A stretch of DNA of 64,000 nucleotides from Schistocephalus solidus (Eukaryota > Platyhelminthes > Cestoda > Diphyllobothriidea > Diphyllobothriidae), in NCBI GenBank assembly GCA_017591395.1, contig WEDG01001030.1, forward strand, positions 124,001 through 188,000. The letters run 5' to 3'. The position numbers and the translations under genes are program-made. Below are positions 10,587 through 22,566 of the stretch, one piece after another. Under the pieces are notes generated by a model. It worked only from the letters and a program-made list of their open reading frames with translations. It was not told where the DNA came from and ran no database searches. How positions within the stretch are numbered: position 1 is the stretch's first letter; each line of letters begins with the position of its first letter.

Positions 10587-13500
10587 TCGTTTACTGCCAG
10601 GATATCGTCTGCCTCGTTGGTTGTTGTTTGATAATTAATCAGCCATTATTCATCCGAGCCCCTCCCGTATCGCCACTTAATTTGTTCAACCAAACTCGTA
10701 GCTAGACTTCCGATGGGATTAAGGGGGAATTCAAAACCTCGGGCGAGGAGAATTTTTTTCAAGCGATTTGAAATTCCTCGTCTTCTCACCGGCATTATAT
10801 AACTTTTTTTCGATTACATCAGAAAACATGCTCTGGAAATAGCTGTTTTAAATTTGTTAACGGTTCCAGCCTATGACAATAAGACAATAAACTATTATTC
10901 AGTCCAGTTATCTCCTGGAAAAATGGCGCAACTGATGAGCAATGTGAGAAAATATGTTGTCTAGTATGCTTAATTTAACTGAGAGGACTATACCAAATAT
11001 TTAATTATACAAGACTATACATTATATCCTTCGAAGTAAGTATAGTTTATTTTACATGTAGACAAACTCTGCCTAACATGTAGAAAAATATTATACTCTA
11101 CGATCATCTAATCAAGAGCCATCTATAAAGGCATATCCCAAAAAGTTAAAACAATGCTCTTATTTATTCTAACGCTATATTTCATGATTTTATCAAGGGT
11201 TTACTTTCATTTATTCCCGCCAATGCAAAAAGTCTATTTTCGAAGGACTGGCTAGGCCCTCTTCGAATATTTGTGGCACTGGAAGAGAGAAACAACTTTC
11301 TCTTAGTTAGGACACGGGCCGAAGCTAGGTCAGTTGCTTTTGGTAATGAAAAACGCCAAACTAGAGGCGTTGAACAATCCGACCACCTTCTAGTCCTTCC
11401 CACATGATTTGCGATTCTGAGCATTCCAGTCTCTGTAGTTTTTGCCGAGAATCTTCAAAGTTATCGGACTTTGAGGTTCAGAATGACAAGTTTATTGGCC
11501 TGATGTTAGGATTTTAACTCGAACACATAATCAGAAACAGTGATTGATGCGCTATTTAGAGCAATGAGAAGTCTAAGGAAACCTGGTATTTCATCTTCGC
11601 GAGTATCTAAACAGTATGACTTACGGTTTTTGCTGATGGGTCCGATTAAGAATGCAAACCACCAGGGGAGTAAAATGCCTGTCCCAACGATCGCAAATAA
11701 TATCTCACTAATGTGTGCATAAATTGGATGAACATACGTCTGAACATCCCTAGAAAATAATTTCTTTATCGTCCTACTTCGGCTGAAACCAGTAGTCACA
11801 TGTTTTTTTCTTATTAAGCGTGTATTAATGTATTAATCATTTCGTGGAAACTTGTCATTTTCTCCAAATTTATTTTATTCTTTAAACCTTTCTCTATACC
11901 TCCCATTTTCTCAATAATTTCCCTTGGTCTCTATATGCTTGTGTTTCTGCTTAGGTGTTAAGATTAATGCATATGGATCGATTTCTAAGTTATGAGGACC
12001 TTTTCCTTACTTTTCACATCATTTCTGCTTTGCTAAACTCACGGCACGTGGCTAGTCTATTCTTATCCACTGACCCTGCCTGCTGGCCAAGCGGTGACAT
12101 AAGTAAACATTAGTAAAATGTACAAATTTATGCACACGAATTCCAGTAAAGCCAACTACGTGTACTACTATTTTAATCAAAATGCTTTTTAAGAGGAAGG
12201 CATTGTATGAATGATCCAGCGCTATCTCGCAAATTTTAAAGAAAATTAAGTCTATTTACATTGGATACGCTGACCTGACATTACCTTATCTGAAATTAAA
12301 TGGAAGTTTTCGCAAAGAATACACATATATTTGCTGCTATTGTATAAGTCTTTGCCCTCGTAGTTTACTATGATTTGTGGTAGTCCTGTATCATTTTATA
12401 TTACAACATCGGATTAAAATATGCTAGATATTACCCAGAACTAGCAATCTAGTAAAATAGAAATGTAAACTTTTATAGTAAAATCTTTGGGCAGTTTTGA
12501 GAAAAGATATTTTACGATCTGCGAAACTGGTTCAAATCTTTAATGCTTACCTCTTATTTAAAGTTATTTCATACAAAATTTACCAGCAAACGTGTTTCCA
12601 TTGACAGGACACACTCAAAAACTAAAATTGTTAAAATACAACCAGGCGGATTTTAAAAATAAATAATTTAATGGATCTTTCCCTTCTAGGTTTAATTTTT
12701 TAAATTACCTTATTTAAAGTGGTGCTTTGCAAAAAGGATTATGTGCACATGGCATATAAAATAAACGAAAATGCATACGGTTGAGACGGTTATTTTAAAC
12801 GATTGACCAGTTTTCGAAAAACTGAACCACAGTAAGTCAAAAAAAACGTTATCCTTAAGTAAAAAAATCTAGAAATTATGTGTCATAATCATAAGAAGTT
12901 AAAAACCGTTTTATAACTAGTTTTTATAAGTCAACACAGTATTTCCTGATTTCGCTCTCTTAATTGTGTAAGGTTTGAATTTGTTGCAGAAAGACTTATC
13001 GATTTTTATTGAAGTTGGTCCATTAATTTTACCGCCTCCGATAGGCCTCTGTAGTGATTTCTGCACATTTAAATCACAAGGTTATTTATTTACGACAGGA
13101 TGCTGGCGTACAGTTTCGGAAAAACTATAACCTTAGTTATATGATTTTCCCATTTTTCGATTTCGTTATTTAAACTAGCGCATTTATGGAAAGCATACAC
13201 AAATTATTCTATTTTGTTATCCTCATGTGATACATTATGTACATTTTGAATTTTCTGATTAATGAGATTGCGGTTTTTCACTTCAAAATGTTTGCAATTA
13301 GGACATATTGTAAGACTGTGTAATAGCTATTTGCATACAAATGTATCTTGTTTGTAAATGCTTCTAAGAAGTGTGAAAAGCATGTGCCTTATTGTTTGGT
13401 AACCATTGCTGCGACAGGTAGTGTTCTAGACTTAACAAAAATGTCGAAAACCGATAGATACACTTTCCTTTAGAAATCAGTTGAAGGAATATATTAAGAC

Positions 13501-16500
13501 AGACAATGATAAAAAAAGGCACGTTTTTATATGTTTGTAATAAAATAATGCCAGACATATACAAGCATCGAAAATAAATGCAAAACGTCATCCTACTTAA
13601 GTAACCTTTGTTGCGATTATGTATATGGCATGCGACCGGAAGAAAGCGCTTCACAAGTAAGCATTTGGGCATAACTAGAAATTATGCTGCATGATATCTA
13701 ACGCTACAAATATACCCAAGTCAACACTAACAAAAAAATGATATTAAATGTTTTGTAACGGTTCCTGTTATAGAGTCCCTGATTGATCTGAAGGAAAATA
13801 ATTTACCAAAATTCTGAAAAATGCTTTTACTATGAAAGGATTACTTGGATGTTGGTGATTGCTATGCAAAATAATCCCAAGGTATTTCTGGACCGGAAAG
13901 ATATCAGCTTATCGATGCGCTTCGCTTCATCCGCATCGAAAAACCTCACTCATAAACAAAGGATTATGTTAGTAGTTCCTTTTTTGTATTTTATTTTGAT
14001 AATCATATAAATGCAAAGGTATTTTGTAGAAAAAATGCAGAAAATGATTCTTTTTTGTGCTCCTGTGGCAGACAATCACTTTTTTTAAGTTTATGGTGAA
14101 AAGAAATGGCCAAGGTATGTTTACAAAAATCTTTTCCGTTTCCGATTATTTTTATGTATGATGTTTTATTGTGTTTGCATTTAGGGTTTAAATTCTACAT
14201 CGTGCATGCTTTCTGGAATAGGAACATAATAAATTTATCTGTGTCAAGGAGGAGGTATGATAATGTGAGCATTAAGTTTTGCAGTGGATTGGAACATGCT
14301 GTATTCTTTATAAAGAACAGTACCAAACAAAAACGTATGATGACTTTCAGATAAACATCTCACGATCTTCAAAAAGCTCAAAATCATAATCATTGTAAAG
14401 CTAAATATCGCTTTTCATGGTATGAAAACTTCGAGAAAATGTGACTGTCTACCAAATGTGTACAAGGAAGAAAATTTGACTACATGTTTTCTATAAAATA
14501 TATTTAAATTAAAAAGATAATACAAATCAATAAAAATCATACTTTTAAACATTTTTTTATTTCCCAAGAGGATATTTTGCAGGCGCCCGGAAAAATTGCA
14601 TTTAAAAACAAATAAACCGCGTGACTGAAATCTCGTGGAATCATGCTGCACACCAATCAACACTACAACACACTTAATTAATCTTTTATAATCCAAACCT
14701 TAGCAGCAATTCAGTTAAAACTTCATGAGATCAGTTGCTCAGCGCAAGTTTACAGTGCAAATAGTAATATTCAATCTAAATGCAAGACATCTTAGAAGAT
14801 TTATTAACCCGCGTTATCCGAATCTTTAATACACATGCAAGGTACTGAAATGTTCTTTAAATATTTGAACAAACTTTTCGCATGGCTGTGATTCTCAATG
14901 GCCTTGATCATCGGCTTGAGGTAATTACCTGGCTTTACCATGATGGCTTGCATTACTAAATAAACGTATAAACTCTTTTAATAAAAATTGAAATAAAACG
15001 TTGATTCAAGTTGGATATATTTGCCTCGGACGTTCATTTCCCCTTTAAGTCTTCTTCTAGTAAAACAAATTTGGCATTCTTTTTAATAAATATCAGGATT
15101 CGAGAGAGCTGATAATTTTGTGGTCTTTTTCCCATGAACAGATCTGTGTGGCCTAATGGTCGCATCTTTCTTATAATACGGGCAGAATGTGTAGACTGTG
15201 TGACTTGCCCAGCCGTAAAGTATGTGTCTATCGCCGTGTGAATTCGGCCCGTGAAATAGCAAAATTAATGCCTGCCGTACTACCGTTTGGTTATGATCGA
15301 TAGATCAGGCGTTTGGCCTAATTTGGCGCCTCGTGATGTTGATATGCTAATCCTTTTGTTTTTCCAGCCTGCCACTAGATTCGTCCTAGTTAACAACATA
15401 TTTTTATCGAAAGGGATGCATGTTTGTTCTCACAAAATTCAAGCAGTATTTTTGGTCCGTGGTAATTCAGTTTTCTCTCAACGGTGAGTCGGAGAAAGCG
15501 ATTACCGCACAGCAGTTATAGTGAAAACTTAATGCTCAGGTTGCACATCAGACGTAATTCCATTCATTGAGAACATCGGGGGAGCAAAACCTGCCTTTTG
15601 ATCACGGAGCCTTCCTAAAACTCTGTGTCATCCTTGATCAGGGTTCGGTTGTTAACTGTAACACCTCATAAAATGCAGTTGTCCCACAGCTAAAAATTAA
15701 AGCGAAGGAAAAGTTGAGGACAGAATCCTGGCCCTGAGTTTTTGGATCTATCGTGAATCCGCTAGTCAACGGGCGACTCTGGAAACTGAGCCGCGTGCTA
15801 CAAATACAAACATACAATCGCAGTTAACCCCTGCAACAAAAAAAAACGATAATGGTGGTGGAAATACTTTGGTGTACGACAGTCATTAAGTGGGATGAGA
15901 TCAAAGCGCCTTTGAATTAATTTTGGACCCAGAGAGCAACCAAACAAATTCGGTTGAACTAATATTATGTCACATAAGACCCGATACGGAGACGTTTACT
16001 AACCTTAACCATGCCTAGCGTCCAATATTCGGAAGGTTTCCCCAAGCGTATGTCTAAATCCGTCGCGCCACGTGGAATGGGAGTGACCACAGGCCTGTCT
16101 CAATAGTCTGTAGGCAACTGATTTGACCAAAAGACACGATTATTACACAGGCAAGGTTAGCCGTTATCTACCAAATTCGGGGCAGTTGCAAAGAGGTTAA
16201 TTATGTTCAAAAAGTAACTTTGAAATTGAATTCACGAACATCAATTAGCTTTAAAATTTAGCTTGGAAGGCGTTAGTATGGATAAATTGAACTTTTTGTA
16301 TGCAAGAACGAAGGAAATTTAACACCATTGTAAAACCAGCGTTCATGTTTTTTGAATTTTGAAACTAAAATATGCACGTTTATGTCGATAACGTAGAAAG
16401 ATGAAAAAGAGTTTTTACTGATGAACTGTTTCAAACCTTCAAATACTGCAGTTGATATAGATAACCGTCCGCCCAGATGACAAGAATCGATGTGTAGTAC

Positions 16501-17426
16501 AACTCGGCTTTAATGACCATTTTTTTAGTTTTGCTTATAAATCGAAAAAGGGGCTAGTCTCTCTCGTGATATCCGACCAATAAATGAATATAGAAGTAGC
16601 TCTGCTAATGATCATGGTAGGGCGAATATTCTCTTATGCATTCCATTAATAATTTATAAATTACATTCATAGAAACCGGTTAATTGAATTTGGGATCTGA
16701 AAGATGGCCATGACAAATTGCCCAAGTTATTATCCTACGCTTAATTTATATTTCATTTAAATATTTTAGGGTAAGAAACAAAGATGAGAACCCCTTACCA
16801 CCCTGGAATAAAGGTTGCATTTTGCTAAATTCAGTGAAGCTGGATATTCTCGCATCCTAAACCCACCTTTAATATTAAAGCTTGTCCTAAATCTAACCTT
16901 AATCTCTTAGAAATTTAGGGCAAGGTGACCCGTATTTTAGCGAGGAATCTATTTATTCCAGTGTTCTACTTCGATTTGTGCGCCGCGTCTACAAAATAAC
17001 CTTCATTTCCTTGCTAACTGCATAGTTTGCCTGGCGTCATCTTTGACTAGGATCATACTGTTTTGCATTGCCGAAGTTAAAAGATTCTTCCCAAATTTTC
17101 CAAGTTATGTCGTATGCCAGTAACCAACAGATTTTACCGCTTTCCCTGATCATCTTATTGGATTTAGGGCCAATGAAAAATAGGATGCATATAGGTGCAA
17201 TTTGGATGATCCTGGTACGTTTTTATCGTGCACTTACCTGGAGTCCTTCGACTTATACGATGCTAAATTGTCGAGTTGAAATGCATTCGTGCATACATTT
17301 AGGTAGGCAAGTTCTGACGTGTGTTGACTGTCTGACAAAAAGATACGACGTCAGACGACAATGGCTCCTTCTTACTCCTGGTTTGAGCATCGAGGAAGCC
17401 CGATCATGAAGTGGATCGCTCAGACG
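10587..17426. other. Long gene-free, AT-rich stretch
   Basis: No protein family, RNA gene or strong repeat recognised. At about 11418-11455 the words gcattccagtctctgtag and tttttgccgagaatc resemble the far tail of family B (compare 58898-58935), so a SINE tail fragment may be present. Open frames of up to about 113 codons (for example 17068-17409, plus) have no recognisable content. Confidence 0.35.
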
Positions 17427-17960
17427 GGTTCACCAGCCCTGTCAGCCACTGCACCCACTCCCGCATCAAAAACTGACCAGATCGGACAGTGGTCTGATTC
17501 TGGGTGTGGTGGAGAGATTGAGGTCGATGGCTTAGCGTATTTGCCTCACTATGGCCAAAGTAACGCGCTTGAAACTCCCAGGTTGCACAAAAAACTGTGG
17601 TTGGAAGGCTGCTAGCTAACGGGATAACTTGGCTCCCCGGACTGAGAGTCATACTGCGATGGCTCTTTCTTACTGTGGTCTTTACGGCACTCCTAATCAG
17701 TTGGGAACTGACCCGCCCCATCCTGTGTTGTATTGTTCTTGCTTGTTTTTAACCGCAATACCTGCGCCCTCTCCCATCTCCGGTCTTCTTGACTAGGTCT
17801 TGACACCGGGTCAAGCTGGGAGAGTGGAACAGAGAGTGAGGTAGATGCAATGCATGCCTGATTTCACTATAATGCAGCATGTCACCGTCCCTGCACCGCC
17901 GTACTCTAGAGCACACGGTGGACATCGTCGAATGCGATGGTAAAATTGTTATATCGGCAT
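17427..17960 (+). repeat. GC-rich unclassified repeat, inverted copy
   Basis: This segment is the diverged reverse complement of sequence at about 18930-20170. Anchors include gactgagagtcatactgcga, matching the gcagcctgactctcag anchors on the other strand at 19623 and 19918. Others are gataacttggctc, aagtaacgcgcttgaaactc and the block tcccatctccggtcttcttg at about 17773. It is richer in G and C than its flanks. No known transposon domain was recognised in any frame. Confidence 0.75.
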
Positions 17961-18189
17961 GTTAGATGGACGCTTACAGACCGAGTAACATGACCTGCTT
18001 GTCTTTTGTGTCATAGAAATCAATCGAGAGCCCATGGAGAAAATTGAATAGCTTTTAGTCATATAAACCGAGATTGGGTCACCTTGGTTTTATCGGTACT
18101 GTCAGAATATATTAATTGATAATTATACATATTGCTAATATTTACAGATTTTCAATGGCTGAGGTTGCTTTTTCGCTTTCACATTTAAG

Positions 18190-18420
18190 AAAGCAAGGGT
18201 AATCGACCGAGCCAACAACAAGATGGCCAGACTGCTGCTCGAAAGTTGGTCCTTGACGGACAAACTTAACAGAGCTATAGACTTGCATCCCGTCTACCAG
18301 CCTTTAAGCATAAGGCTAGTGTCAGGTCGGTCAGTGCCAATGGTTCTGTCAAACAAAATCACGCGTGGCAGACAACCGATGCCAGATAAAAAAGAGATGT
18401 GTCGGTCGGAGGCCACGTGA
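18190..18420 (+). pseudogene. Penelope-like element fragment (end of GIY-YIG region)
   Basis: One open frame contains RANNKMARLLLESWS followed by LNRAIDLHPVYQPL. This matches the extreme C-terminal end of the GIY-YIG region of the element at 2400-3330 (RELLESW, then a CVDL / AYRAL stretch). Only the last 60 or so codons survive; the catalytic GIY-YIG core is not visible upstream. It sits between the inverted GC-rich repeat copies, which suggests insertion or capture. Confidence 0.65.
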
Positions 18421-18815
18421 CCAGCGTGGAACACCACCTCATCACCACGCCAACGACGCCGAAATAAACTCACGCTGACATCAACGACTGATCAGTCCGT
18501 TGGCTGACGAGGGGTAGGCTACTACGCACAGTGACTTGCCAACGAATAAGACGGCAAAAAAAGGAACAAATTTCACGAGAGTAGAGAGATCAAGTCTAAT
18601 CAGCAGCGAACAGGCAGCTCAAAGATCGTATGCCGAGCAAGCTTCAAGGCTGAAACAGACAAGACCAGCAGGAAAATCAACCAATGAGCTCTGCTGATTG
18701 AAATGAGAGGGTTTTCAAAACGTCTGTCCAAATAAATTTCGGTCCATGAACTCGACCCTTTTCCTTTGTCTTCTTCAGGGGGTGTTGAGCCTGTTAAGAT
18801 ATCTCGACCTCGAGG

Positions 18816-18890
18816 CTGGCGGGTAAACAGATTGTGGGATATCCTAACCACACAAGTGAGGGTCACGTACACAATCTGTCCACCCGCCAG
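18816..18890. repeat. Hairpin-forming inverted repeat
   Basis: The arms at 18816-18836 and 18870-18890 are 21 bases each with two mismatches and a 33-base spacer. The left arm reads ctggcgggtaaacagattg and the right arm caatctgtccacccgccag. It lies at the edge of the GC-rich repeat and may mark an element end. Confidence 0.8.
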
Positions 18891-18929
18891 CTTGGTACGG
18901 GTGATAAACGAACGTTGTGTCATGGGACA

Positions 18930-20400
18930 CATGGGCAGTTCTACCGTCGATTTCGACGAGGTCCACCGTATGCTTCACACCAGATGGTGCAGGGACGGTG
19001 ACTTGCGCGTTAATTAGCTTTAAGTGATAGTAGCCTTGCGCTGCTGCTACCGCACTCTCTCCTCCTCCCCCACCTGAGCCCGGTGTCAAGACAGAGTCAA
19101 GAAGACCGGAGATGGGAGAGGGTGCAGGTGGCTGGCACGGCCAGAGCCGCCCCTGGGCGTGCCACCGCACCTGGCTCGGATACCATGGAGTGGGAGTGCC
19201 ATAAAGGCCATATTAAGAAGGAGCCATTGCAGCATGACTCTAGTCCGCCAGTGAGCCACTCCACACAAAACACACATTGGGCTGACCAGCGGTCCGAGTT
19301 ATCCCGTCAGTTGGCAAACTTTAAAGCCACGGCTTTTAGCGCACCGTGATAGGTTCAAGCGCGTTAGATTGTTTATAGTGAGAAAAATACGCTGAGCTCT
19401 CGATCTCACTCTCTTCCCCACCCCCACAATCAGACCACTGTCCGAGCCAGTCAGTTGTCTGATGCGGAAGCAGGCGCAGCTGCTGGTGACCTCGTCTACG
19501 TTTTCTACGTACACGACCTGGCCTCCCAAACACAAGCACCAGGATTTCACACAACAGGGGGTTGAACGACTTACATCTCACATGTGTGAGATAGCCAGAG
19601 GTCACGTTAAGAAGAAGCAATCGCAGCCTGACTCTCAGACCACCAGTCAGCCACTCCACACAACACACATTGGACTAACTGCGAGGTCTGAGTGTAATTG
19701 TCAGTTATCAACCTTCCAACCGCGGTGGTTAACGTTACCGCACACTCTTCTCCTCCCCAACCTGAGCCCGGTCTTACGACAAAGGCAAGAAGACCGGAGA
19801 TGAGAGAGGTCGCAGGTGGCTGGCGCGGCCGGAGCCGCCCCCTGGGCGTACCACCACACCTGGCTCGGATCCCACAGAGTGGGAGTGCCATAAAGACCAC
19901 ATTAAGAAGGAGCCATTGCAGCCTGACTCTCAGTCTGCCAGTCAGCCACTCCACACAAAACACACATTGGGCTGACCACGCGGTCCGAGTTATCCCGTCA
20001 GTTGGCAACCTTCCAAGCCACGGCTTTTAGCGCCCCGTGATAGTTTCAAGCGCGTCAAATTGTTTATAGTGAGGAACATGCGCTGAGCTGTCGACCTCAC
20101 TCTCTCCCAAACCCCCACCATCAGACACTGTCCGAGCCGGTCCGTTGTCTGATGTGGGAGTGGGCGCATTGGCTGACAAATCGGCGTAATCGTCTTCGCG
20201 CGCCACAGCACGACCTGGCCCCCATAACGCGCACACAAGGATTCACAAACTCAGGGGATATGGAGCAGCCATCGCCGTCTGACTCCCAGTCCACTGGTCA
20301 GCCACCCGACAAACACAGCACATACACTGAGCCGACGGCGTGGTCTGGTGGAAGCGTCAGATTGGCAGACTTCCAACCCACGGTTTCTAGGAAACCGTGA
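18930..20400 (-). repeat. GC-rich tandem repeat, two units of about 690 bp
   Basis: The block beginning with taccgcac near 19045 recurs near 19735 (both followed by cctgagcccggt and gaagaccggagatg). A second unit therefore starts about 690 bases after the first. Within units, the anchor gcagcctgactctcag recurs at about 19229 (variant), 19623, 19918 and 20274 (variant). Each unit is thus itself built of two related halves. A third, inverted copy lies at 17427-17960. Long minus-strand frames exist (for example 18844-19170, 19607-20008), but their content is repetitive and unlike any family I know. It could be a long terminal repeat cluster, a satellite or the non-coding part of a larger element. 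Confidence 0.75.
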
Positions 20401-20474
20401 TATACTCTGGTTAATGGTGATTGTGAGGGTGTTGTCGATGCATTGATGAAGTAGTGTGCGCTGATGAAGCTTAG

Positions 20475-20495
20475 CCTCCGGTGGTTTACCGGAGG
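20475..20495. other. Stem-loop over the stop codon of the zinc-finger ORF
   Basis: cctccggt and accggagg form an 8-bp stem with a 5-base loop. The last codons and the stop of the minus-strand zinc-finger frame lie in it. In retroelements such 3' hairpins can be recognised by the element's own reverse transcriptase; that role is only inferred here. Confidence 0.6.
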
Positions 20496-21283
20496 TTGTC
20501 GTGGAGGCGCATGTGTCCTAGTAGGCCCATGCGGTATGTAAATGTGCGGGAGCAGTGAGGGCAGTGAAGGTGGGTGCGTCGACTCTCTGTCGGAGCCCCA
20601 GGCACTGGTTCACCAGCCTCCGTGCGATGGATTCGCAGGTGACCGACCAGGCCGATGCGTGAGTTGAAGTTGCAGGCGCAGTGTGGGCAGGAGAAATCGG
20701 TAGAGGCTGGGACGATGTCATTCATGGTAGTGGGGGTGGCAGGGGCGCTAAGAATGGCAGCAGCGGAGGGTGTGCATGGTGTATCGGTTTTGTCAGCATT
20801 GTGGTGTATTCCGCTGTCATGGATGCGCATGTGACCGAACAGGCCCATGCGATGAGTGAATTCGCGAGGACAGTGATGGCAGTAGAGGCGACGATCTCTG
20901 CTGTGTGATGGTGCTCCAGGCACTGACTCACCAGTCTCTGTACGATGGATTCGCAAGTGACCGACCAGGCCGATGCGTGAGGTGAATGTGCGGTCGCATT
21001 GAGTACAGCTTAGGAGAGATTCCCCATCGCTGATGGGGCTGGTGGTGGTAGTGAAGGCGAAGGCGGTGGTGGTAAGGGTGGTGGGGGTAACAGGCGATGA
21101 GTAGATGGATGTGGTCTCTATGATGGTGGGAGTAATGGAATTGATGCCAGGAGTGAGGGTGGGGGAGTCAGAATGAGGGTTGGCAGAATTTGACGTAGAA
21201 ATTGGAATTTTCAGATTGTTGGTGCATTGCGTCCGAAGATGTCCAACCAGGCCGATTCGCGCGCGGAAGATGCGTTCGGGCAT
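20486..21283 (-). CDS. C2H2 zinc-finger tail of a non-LTR retrotransposon
   Basis: This is the longest open frame in the window (265 codons, ATG at 21283). It shows four complete C2H2 fingers with ligands at C93/C96/H109/H113, C135/C138/H151/H155, C199/C202/H215/H219 and C241/C244/H257/H261. They alternate IGLVGHLRIH and MGL(F/L)GHMR(I/L)H types and are joined by Ser/Thr/Pro-rich linkers and RTE(T/A)GE-VPGAP stretches. A fifth finger at the N-terminus is broken: its helix half (ARIGLVGHLR) is present, but the second Cys was lost in a small deletion at about 21285, where the frame shifts. The reverse transcriptase tail lies immediately upstream on the same strand, so the ATG is probably not a true start; the frame is the 3' part of a fused polyprotein. 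The fingers presumably bind nucleic acid. I recall such fused RT and finger proteins from tapeworm predictions, unchecked here. Confidence 0.85.
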   Translation of the reverse strand: MPERIFRARIGLVGHLRTQCTNNLKIPISTSNSANPHSDSPTLTPGINSITPTIIETTSIYSSPVTPTTLTTTAFAFTTTTSPISDGESLLSCTQCDRTFTSRIGLVGHLRIHRTETGESVPGAPSHSRDRRLYCHHCPREFTHRMGLFGHMRIHDSGIHHNADKTDTPCTPSAAAILSAPATPTTMNDIVPASTDFSCPHCACNFNSRIGLVGHLRIHRTEAGEPVPGAPTESRRTHLHCPHCSRTFTYRMGLLGHMRLHDNLR

Positions 21284-22122
21284 GTTGGCAGGGCCTGGGC
21301 ATTGGCGGTGTTGGTCCGGGGCGCTGGTAATTTTAGTGCCACTCTTTTGGCCTTGGCGGCGGCGATCCGCTCGGCCTCATAGATTGTTGAACCAGTCCTC
21401 ACTGATCTTCTCCATGCCGGTCTATCCTGGGTGAGGTCCTCCCAGGTCGCCGAGTTGATTTGCAGTTGCTTCAGAGATTTCTTTAAATGTCCTTGTAGCG
21501 TCGTTTTTGACCTCCCTGCCGGCGAGAACCCGTAGCGACATCACCGTAGAAAAGTCGTTTAGGTAGTCGTTCGTCGTCCATTCTTACCAGGTGGCCGCTC
21601 CATCGCAGTTGTACTTGCCTCAGCATAGCATGGATGCTGAGGATTCCGGTCCACTCCAGGACTTCCGTGTCCGGGATCCTGTCTTGTCATCTCAGCTTCA
21701 GTATTCTGCGGAGGAAGCTGAGATGAAAGTGATTCAGCTTCCTGGCTTGGTTCGAGTAGACGGTCCATTTTCCTTTCCGTAAAGGAGTGTCGTCAAGACG
21801 ACGGCCTTGTACATCTTCAGTTTGTTGTTCAGGTGAATACCGTGGCGATTCCACACCGAGACCTGCAGCCGGCCGAAGGCCTGACTAGCTTTGGAGATCC
21901 GTTGGGCAACCTCGTCATCGATTCTCGTGTTTCGCGACATCGTGCTTCCTACATAAACGAAGGTTTCCACGTTTTGAGTTGAGCACCGTTGACATTGATT
22001 CAAGGAGCATTGTATTCCGCGCTGGGTGGCGGCTGGTGCATGACAACCGTTTTGGCTGTACTGATTGTTAATCCAAAATCGGCGCAGCCTTCGGCGAAGA
22101 GGTCCATGCTCCTTTGCATGGA
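21284..22122 (-). pseudogene. Non-LTR retrotransposon reverse transcriptase, C-terminal part, frameshifted
   Basis: Read on the minus strand from about 22122 it starts with [12 protein letters not shown], a stretch that in this family lies shortly after the catalytic FADD box. The copy is therefore 5'-truncated just past the active site. Clear markers follow: [47 protein letters not shown] and, in another frame, the RWSGHLVRMDDERLPKRLF block, then YEAERIAAAKAKR at about 21340-21380. At least three frame changes occur, so no enzyme is made. It continues directly into the zinc-finger frame. 5' truncation is normal for elements using target-primed reverse transcription. Confidence 0.85.
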
Positions 22123-22434
22123 TGGGACACATACCACATATTATACTTAGATATGTTGCTAAGGGTCAACAGGCAAGACGCAGACAGCTTTTTCACGGTT
22201 ATTACCGATCATCAGTACGCCATACGTTAAAAATATACATATTTCAGTTACTTTTAGTTGTCTTAAAGAAATTATTTTCTTCGAAGCATACATGGTTAGT
22301 AGGCACTCACCCATCGGTAACAGGACTCAATCGTTCCCTTGTGTCTTGGGGCTCAAGATTGATCCCCGCCAGCAGCTGCAGAGTGGCTAGCGATAAAGGC
22401 AGAATGATTTTACCGAAAAAAAACAATAGAGACT

Positions 22435-22566
22435 GGAATGGCGATTTCTGGCTTATTATCCGTCATCAACCAGCCATTTTCCACCCAAATGTTGTGGCAA
22501 ACGAGGCTCGAACTGGCGACCTGTTGGATAGAGGTCCAACGTTCTAAGCCACTGCGCCACGAGCTC
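22435..22566 (-). repeat. Family B tRNA-derived SINE, minus strand
   Basis: The minus strand begins gagctcgtggcgcagtggct, a well-kept A-box region. gttggacctctatccaacag and the B-box-like gccagttcgagcctcg follow, then the tail gaaaatggctggttgatgac and ataataagccagaaatcgcc. It is one of the best-preserved copies. It lies between the retrotransposon tail and the large Penelope-like element. Confidence 0.85.

Noticed and set aside
18844..19170. Minus-strand frame of 108 codons as a gene
   Set aside because: It lies in the duplicated GC-rich repeat; length is helped by base composition and the inverted copy does not keep the frame.
18930..20400. A pair of LTRs bounding a retrotransposon
   Set aside because: The two 690-bp units are adjacent with no internal gag-pol sequence or primer-binding site between them.
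22065..22547. Open frame of 160 codons, plus strand
   Set aside because: It runs antisense through the reverse transcriptase remnant and then through the minus-strand family B SINE, so it is a shadow of repeats.
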